DNA from: JAKFEW01 sp036675505
GTDB lineage: Bacteria; Cyanobacteriota; Sericytochromatia; S15B-MN24; JAQBPE01
NCBI GenBank assembly: GCA_036675505.1
Contig: JAKFEW010000025.1
Coordinates: forward strand, 1 to 9,696
Reading direction: 5' to 3'
Length of the DNA stretch: 9,696 nt
This document shows, piece after piece, positions 5,784-9,696 of the stretch. Position 1 is the first letter of the stretch; every line of letters starts with the position of its first letter. Below the pieces are notes generated by a model, which saw only the letters and a program-made list of their open reading frames with translations, ran no database searches and was not told the origin of the DNA. The translations under genes were made by a program, and so were the position numbers.

Positions 5784-7406
5784 CTACGGCGTCCAGAGCC
5801 AGGCGAAGCCGAGGCCCGCCAGGCCGAGGTCCCAGGTGCGCGACGCGTCGCTCGTGAGCTGGAGGTAGCGCGCGGTCCAGGGCAGCATCGTCGTGCGCAC
5901 CGCGAAGGGGAGGTCGAGGCTCGTCACCGCCGGCCCGCGCAGCCGGTGGCCCGCGTAGGCGCCGCGCAGGTCGATCGCCTGGTAGGCGTGCACGGCGTCA
6001 GCTGGCCGGCCGCTGCCGTCGAGCAAGTTGGCGGCGGCCCAATCGCGGAACAGCCGCTCGAAGCTCAGGCCCTTCGCGGCGAGCCGCTTGTCCACGTTCG
6101 CCACGCCGAACTCGGGCGCCGCGACGAGGTCCGCCATGATCCTTTCGCCGGCGCGCTCGGCCAGGTAAAGCGCGAACAGGTAGGCGGCGCCGTATGAGCT
6201 GCCTTCCGGCGCCTCGTCCCAGCTCACGAGCGGGTAGTCCTCGGGGCGCGCCAGGTAGGCCGCGACGTGGTCGGCCACCACGCGCGCGCCGCTTCTGAGG
6301 CCGTAGCCGTTCGCTTCCATCGCGTACATCGAGAGCGCCTCGTTGAGCCAGAGCGCTTCCTGCCGGGTGGTGGGCGTCGGGCCGAAGAGCTTGCGGGTGG
6401 CGCTGATCAGGTGTTGGAACTCATGGGCGAGCGTGCCGAGCACGTCGGATGCGCGGCCGCGCGCCACCACGCCGGCCGACGCGAAGATGATCAGGCGGCT
6501 GTTGCTGTGCGCGAGCTCGGGGAGCTCGGGCGCGTCGTCGAGCGAGAAGAGGTCGCGGGCGCTGAAATAGCCGATCGTGGTGTTGCCGCCGCGGTCATCC
6601 ACCTCGGGCGAGATGAGGATCGAGACGCGCGGGTCATGGTCGTTGGCGACAGGCTCGCCGAAGAGGCGCGTATTGGTGGGGTAGATGCCTGAGTCGAAGG
6701 CCTGGCCCATGGCGATCGCCCGCTCGTCGATCACGCCGCCGACGCTCGCGTCGACCCAGACCAGGCTGTGGCGGCCGACGTGCACGCAGCGCGCCTTCAC
6801 CTCGCGCTCGTCGAACTCGTCGCCCACCTGGTCCGCGATCACCCAGAAGGTGTCCGTGTCGCCGACGGCGACCTCGGGCAGCGCCTGCAGGCGATAGCGG
6901 GCGTCAGGCCGCAGGCCGTCGAAGCGCCGGTCGAAGTGGCGCAGCGCCACGTCGCGCGCCGTGCCGTGTGCGACCTCGGGCGCATGGGCCAGGCCATAGC
7001 GCGCCACCTCGGCCCCGCCGCCCGAGAGCCGCACCTGCGCGGGGCGATCGCCGGCCACGAGGGCGACGACGGCCGCGCCGCCGGCGGCCAGCGTGAGCTG
7101 GGTGCTCGATGCGCCGAGCGTGCGGGCCACCGTGGTTGCCGGCGCTCGCGACGGGGCGGCCGTCGGCCTGGGCGTGGGCGCCGGCGTGCGCACAGCCGGC
7201 GGCGTGGGCGCGGCGGTGGCCGTCGGCGGGCGGGTGGGCGCGCCGGTCCCGCCTGAGGGCGCCGGCGTTTCGGCGGCCGGGATCGCTGCAGGGACCTGCG
7301 TATCGACGGGGAGCGCCGTGGGCGCGGCACCGCAGCCGAGCGATAGCAAGAACGCCATCGACGCGAAGATGGAGTTGAAGCTGAAACGGGCAACTGGACC
7401 GGACAT
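5784..7406 (-). CDS. Exported M30-like (hyicolysin-type) zinc metalloprotease
   Basis: A 540-residue protein. An N-terminal signal (hydrophobic 12-24) ends in LSLGC; Cys25 may be lipidated, but the residue at -3 is Ser rather than Leu, so simple secretion is possible. Residues 40-95 are a Pro/Ala/Thr-rich linker to the wall or membrane. An all-beta region (about 100-185) precedes the catalytic domain. Zinc-site residues are visible: HEFQH (328-332) for the HExxH motif and downstream WLNEALSMYAME (353-364), where Glu356 is the likely third ligand; this spacing and the WLNE motif match peptidase family M30. The tail (about 475-540) is beta-rich. The start at 7406 has GAGG five bases upstream; an alternative GTG at 7442 lacks a clear site. 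The substrate is unknown. Confidence 0.8.
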   Translation of the reverse strand: MSGPVARFSFNSIFASMAFLLSLGCGAAPTALPVDTQVPAAIPAAETPAPSGGTGAPTRPPTATAAPTPPAVRTPAPTPRPTAAPSRAPATTVARTLGASSTQLTLAAGGAAVVALVAGDRPAQVRLSGGGAEVARYGLAHAPEVAHGTARDVALRHFDRRFDGLRPDARYRLQALPEVAVGDTDTFWVIADQVGDEFDEREVKARCVHVGRHSLVWVDASVGGVIDERAIAMGQAFDSGIYPTNTRLFGEPVANDHDPRVSILISPEVDDRGGNTTIGYFSARDLFSLDDAPELPELAHSNSRLIIFASAGVVARGRASDVLGTLAHEFQHLISATRKLFGPTPTTRQEALWLNEALSMYAMEANGYGLRSGARVVADHVAAYLARPEDYPLVSWDEAPEGSSYGAAYLFALYLAERAGERIMADLVAAPEFGVANVDKRLAAKGLSFERLFRDWAAANLLDGSGRPADAVHAYQAIDLRGAYAGHRLRGPAVTSLDLPFAVRTTMLPWTARYLQLTSDASRTWDLGLAGLGFAWLWTP

Positions 7407-7426
7407 GGGGACCTCGCGCCCCCATG
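7404..7426 (-). promoter_or_regulatory. Hairpin enclosing the protease ribosome binding site and start codon
   Basis: CATGGGG (7404-7410) and CCCCATG (7420-7426) are perfect 7-base arms around a 9-base loop. On the minus-strand mRNA the GAGG ribosome binding site lies in the loop and the start AUG is within the 3' arm, so folding would hide the start codon. This could limit translation, perhaps in a temperature- or ligand-dependent way, or be accidental in GC-rich DNA. Confidence 0.4.
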
Positions 7427-7475
7427 GTACCACCTGCTTCACGTAAGTTTGCCGTAATTTGTAACGATATTTAGC
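7427..7475 (-). promoter_or_regulatory. AT-rich spacer between the stress-protein and protease genes
   Basis: About 33 bases (7443-7475) are markedly AT-rich against the surrounding GC-rich DNA and include repeated CGTAA words on the plus strand. This is the natural place for the protease promoter, but no well-spaced -35/-10 pair is evident, and no terminator follows the stress-protein gene. Read-through from that gene remains possible. Confidence 0.3.
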
Positions 7476-7919
7476 TCAGCCGGCCCCATGGATCACGAGC
7501 GTGGCGCCCGGCCAGCGGTGAGCCACCGCGTCCGAGACGCTGCCCAGCACCAGCCGCCCCATGGGCCCGCGCCCATGGCTGCCGACCACGACGAGGTCGG
7601 CGCCGAGCTCGGTGGCGAGGTCCAGGATCTCCGTCGCCGGGTCGCCGATACGCACGCGGTAGTCGGCCTTCACGCCGGCCTCGGCGAGCACCGCGACGGC
7701 CGCGGAGCCCGACAGCTCGGCGTCGCGGGCCAGCGGATCGCTCAGGCCGGGCGGGTCGCCCGCGCCCACCACGTCGCCGAGCGGCACCACGCCCACCGGC
7801 AAGACGCCGGCGACCGCGACGACCTCCACGTGGCTGGTGGCGAGCGGCAGCAGCCGGATCGCCTCGCGCAGCGCGTGCTGGGCGCTGTCCGAGCCGTCGG
7901 TCGCGATCAAGACGTTCAT
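7476..7919 (-). CDS. Universal stress protein (UspA family), ATP-binding type
   Basis: A 147-residue single-domain protein of normal length. The start at 7919 has GAGGAGG four bases upstream and gives the family's usual opening MNVLIATDGSDSAQHAL; an upstream in-frame start at 7964 is unlikely. Family marks are the first strand with Asp8 at the nucleotide site, VKADYRVRIGDPATEIL (83-99), and GADLVVVGSHGRG (106-118). Residues Gly113, Gly116 and Gly126-Ser127 fit the G-x2-G-x9-G-(S/T) ATP-binding pattern exactly, placing it with the nucleotide-binding Usp proteins. It is cytosolic, probably a dimer, and likely helps survival under starvation or other stress; no specific partner can be named. A small stem (7934-7939 with 7946-7951) lies in the leader, and TAGGAT (7963-7968, minus) could be a -10 element. 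Confidence 0.95.
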   Translation of the reverse strand: MNVLIATDGSDSAQHALREAIRLLPLATSHVEVVAVAGVLPVGVVPLGDVVGAGDPPGLSDPLARDAELSGSAAVAVLAEAGVKADYRVRIGDPATEILDLATELGADLVVVGSHGRGPMGRLVLGSVSDAVAHRWPGATLVIHGAG

Positions 7920-7978
7920 GGGGCCTCCTCGAGCGGCGGTCCGAGCCGCCGGTCCTGGGCCCATCCTAATCGCGAGAA

Positions 7979-8020
7979 GGGGGCCCGGGATCCGGGTTTC
8001 GTCCGGATCTCGGGCCCCCC
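7979..8020 (-). terminator. Strong GC-rich terminator hairpin after the transporter gene
   Basis: A 17-bp stem (7979-7995 with 8004-8020, allowing one G-T pair and a slightly flexible loop end) closes a loop containing TTTCG. It lies about 50 bases past the transporter stop and before the stress-protein gene. On the minus strand it is followed by TTCTC, a poor T-tract, but the stem is far too long to be chance. It should separate the transporter from the stress-protein transcript. Confidence 0.75.
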
Positions 8021-8042
8021 GTGGTCGAACGGGTGAAGCGGT

Positions 8043-8075
8043 GGCGACCGGCCGGCGACCGGCCGGCGGCTAGCC
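8043..8075. repeat. Tandem 11-bp GC-rich repeat at the transporter 3' end
   Basis: GGCGACCGGCC occurs twice in exact tandem (8043-8053, 8054-8064), followed by a third copy with three mismatches (8065-8075) that contains the stop codon of the transporter gene. The units are rich in self-complementary CCGGCCGG. It looks like a small slippage-derived array, with no clear function. Confidence 0.7.
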
Positions 8076-9353
8076 GGCGGCGACGGCCTCCGCCTTCGCG
8101 GCCGGCACGATCGCCTCGAGCGACTCGCGAGCTTCGGCGGCGATCGCCCTGGCGCCCTTCGGCCCCGTCTCCGGTAGCAGCCAGCCGCCGATGGCGAGGA
8201 TCCACGAGAACACCGCCCAGATCGAGAGGCCGGCCACGAAGGAGCCCGAGGCGTCGTGCATCCAGCCGACCACGACCGGCGAGAACGACGAGAAGAAGTA
8301 GGCCACCGAGAAGACCGTGCCCATCATCAGCGAGACGTGCTGGGGCGTCATGCCGGGCAGCTCCATCGGGATCGTGAAGAGCGGCGCGACGTACGTGAAG
8401 AGCGCGATGCCGAGCAGCACGGCCGAGATGGTGATCACGATCGGGTTGGGCGAGAGGAACATGCCGAAGGCGGCGAAGCCCATCAGCACGCCGGCGCCGA
8501 TGATGAAGGGGCGGCGCAGGCCGAGCTTCTTGGTGAGGAAGCCCGCGGCGATCGCGGTCGGGATGCCGACGAGGTTGAAGAGGCCCGTGTACTGCGCGGC
8601 GGCGACCTTGGTCATGCCGTAGGCTTCCATGTAATGCTTGGGCAGCCAGGTGTTGAAGGCCAGGTAGAGCGCGAGGGGGCCCGCGAAGCACAGCGCGATG
8701 ATCCAGGTCTCGCGCATCCGCCACACGTCGCCGTAGCCGACCGCCGAGGCGGCCGCGGCTTGCCCTGGCGCGGGGGCTTCGGCCTTGATTTCGCGGCCGA
8801 GCACGGCCCAGGCCACCATCAGGGCCACCGACACCAGGCCGTAGGCGAGCAGCGTGCCGCGCCAGCCGAGCTGGGCCGCGAGCGGCACCGTGGCGAAGAG
8901 CGTCACGGTGATGCCCGTGTTCACGGCCACGTTGTTGAAGGCGTTGACGATCGGCAGCTCTTCTTTGGGGAACCACTGCATGACCATCGGGCCGAGCAGC
9001 GTGACGACGATCGCGCCGCCGACGCCGAAGACGAAGCGGGCGCCGAGGAAGGTGTAGAAGTCCGAGGCGAGCGGCGCGAGGGCGGCCGCCGAGATGAAGA
9101 GGCTGCCCAGCAGGATCGTCTTCTTGAGGCCGATGCGGACGGCCAGCAGGCCCGTGAGCAGCGGGGCGATCACCTTGGCGATCGAGACCATCGTGGTCAG
9201 CATCCCGAGCTGGGCGCCCGAGATCTTGAACTCGGCCTGGATCTCGCCGACGAGCGGCGTGATGGCGATCCAGGAGAGGCCGAACACGGCGTAGGTGAGG
9301 AATAGCAGCGTCTCGACGACGTAGCGGTATGACGTGGGGCGTTCGGTGGTCAC
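8070..9353 (-). CDS. Major facilitator superfamily transporter, CynX/NimT-like
   Basis: A 427-residue inner-membrane protein with about 12 hydrophobic segments across residues 11-395. Translation starts at a GTG (9353), supported by AAGGAGG seven bases upstream. A degenerate MFS motif A lies between the second and third segments (GLLAVRIGLKK, 68-78) and recurs in the second half (GFLTKKLGLRRP, 271-282), as expected for the two six-helix halves. A hydrophilic loop (about 187-212) joins the halves, and a 30-residue Ala/Glu-rich tail (398-427) is cytosolic. The pattern PLVGEIQAEFKISGAQLGML near the start resembles the cyanate/nitroimidazole and NarK-like branch of the superfamily, but the substrate cannot be read from sequence and no metabolic partner gene is adjacent. 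It is followed by a strong terminator. Confidence 0.9.
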   Translation of the reverse strand: MTTERPTSYRYVVETLLFLTYAVFGLSWIAITPLVGEIQAEFKISGAQLGMLTTMVSIAKVIAPLLTGLLAVRIGLKKTILLGSLFISAAALAPLASDFYTFLGARFVFGVGGAIVVTLLGPMVMQWFPKEELPIVNAFNNVAVNTGITVTLFATVPLAAQLGWRGTLLAYGLVSVALMVAWAVLGREIKAEAPAPGQAAAASAVGYGDVWRMRETWIIALCFAGPLALYLAFNTWLPKHYMEAYGMTKVAAAQYTGLFNLVGIPTAIAAGFLTKKLGLRRPFIIGAGVLMGFAAFGMFLSPNPIVITISAVLLGIALFTYVAPLFTIPMELPGMTPQHVSLMMGTVFSVAYFFSSFSPVVVGWMHDASGSFVAGLSIWAVFSWILAIGGWLLPETGPKGARAIAAEARESLEAIVPAAKAEAVAAG

Positions 9354-9408
9354 GGGCAGGCCTCCTTTTGATCCAGTCGTTCCAGCTTAGGGGGCGGGCG
9401 TTCCACAT

Positions 9409-9433
9409 CCGTTACGCGGGTCGCCGTTACGCG
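9409..9433. repeat. 10-bp direct repeat in a divergent promoter region, candidate operator
   Basis: CCGTTACGCG occurs exactly at 9409-9418 and 9424-9433, with centres 15 bases apart. It lies in the 175-bp spacer (9354-9528) between the transporter and the divergent lipoprotein gene. No other clear promoter elements are visible in the spacer. A pair of identical short sites between divergent genes suits a DNA-binding regulator, but the protein is unknown. Confidence 0.4.
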
Positions 9434-9528
9434 CCGAAGCGGGACGGGAACGATGCACCGGGATCGCTCGTCTGGTACCGCGGGCGGCTGCGCCGAGCGG
9501 ATCCGCATCACCGGAGGAGGACGAACCC

Positions 9529-9696
9529 ATGGTGAAGTTTCGGACCCGGCTGCTCCTGGCCGCCACGTGCAGCCTCTCGCTGACGGCCTGCCCGCTCGAC
9601 CTGCCGCTCGACCCGGACCGCCCGGACCTGGGCGCCTCGCCCAGCCCAGGCGCCTCGGCCGCCGCGGGCGGCTCGCCGGGCCCCGGCGTCGCCCCG
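9529..9696 (+). CDS. N-terminal part of a lipoprotein, cut by the window end
   Basis: The first 56 codons of a plus-strand gene that is still open at the right edge. GGAGGAGG (9513-9520) lies eight bases before the ATG. Residues 1-21 are a lipoprotein signal: basic start (MVKFRTR), hydrophobic core, and lipobox LTAC with Cys21. A short Pro/Asp-rich stretch (PLDLPLDPDRPDL) and then a Gly/Ser/Ala/Pro-rich linker follow, the same style as the other lipoproteins in this window. The functional domain lies beyond the window, so no role can be given. Confidence 0.85.
   Translation, partial: MVKFRTRLLLAATCSLSLTACPLDLPLDPDRPDLGASPSPGASAAAGGSPGPGVAP

Noticed and set aside
7966..9408. Longer minus-strand frame and a long plus-strand frame over the transporter gene
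   Set aside because: Both are Arg/His-rich shadows. The membrane protein frame has hydrophobic periodicity, a ribosome binding site and MFS motifs.

Overview
The window is 9.7 kb of GC-rich bacterial chromosome, densely packed with genes and with no gene-free stretch over 300 bases. Nine protein genes are supported: seven complete and one cut off at each edge. I see no tRNA, rRNA, CRISPR array, insertion sequence or phage gene. Three clear lipobox signal peptides, plus a fourth doubtful one, point to an organism with a lipoprotein-bearing cell envelope, most likely a Gram-negative-type, high-GC environmental bacterium. The sequence alone does not fix the phylum. The repeat-rich and proline-rich lipoproteins would fit several poorly cultured groups.

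Layout. At the left edge a minus-strand gene begins and runs out of the window; its first residues look like a small heat-shock protein. Upstream of it, also on minus, is an SRPBCC-fold protein with a hydrophobic N-terminal segment. A 167-bp divergent spacer then leads to a plus-strand lipoprotein carrying an LssY C-terminal-type domain. This gene converges on pckG, the GTP-dependent phosphoenolpyruvate carboxykinase. Next, all on minus, come a modular lipoprotein with eight 8-residue repeats, family I inorganic pyrophosphatase (ppa), a secreted or lipid-anchored M30-like zinc protease, a universal stress protein and a GTG-started major facilitator transporter. A divergent spacer with a 10-bp direct repeat precedes a plus-strand lipoprotein that runs off the right edge.

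How the genes relate. The region is mostly a string of independent transcription units separated by hairpins: a GC-rich one at 1700-1722, a 13-bp stem at 3706-3735 and a 17-bp stem at 7979-8020. The M30-like protease and ppa are only 26 bp apart and may be co-transcribed. pckG (gluconeogenic and anaplerotic carbon flow) and ppa (removal of biosynthetic pyrophosphate) are housekeeping metabolism. The other genes concern the envelope, transport and stress. No coherent new pathway is evident. The most unusual object is the repeat lipoprotein at 3751-5067: its repeat units are identical in peptide but varied in codons. The next most unusual are a hairpin enclosing the protease start codon and the 10-bp direct repeat near the right edge.
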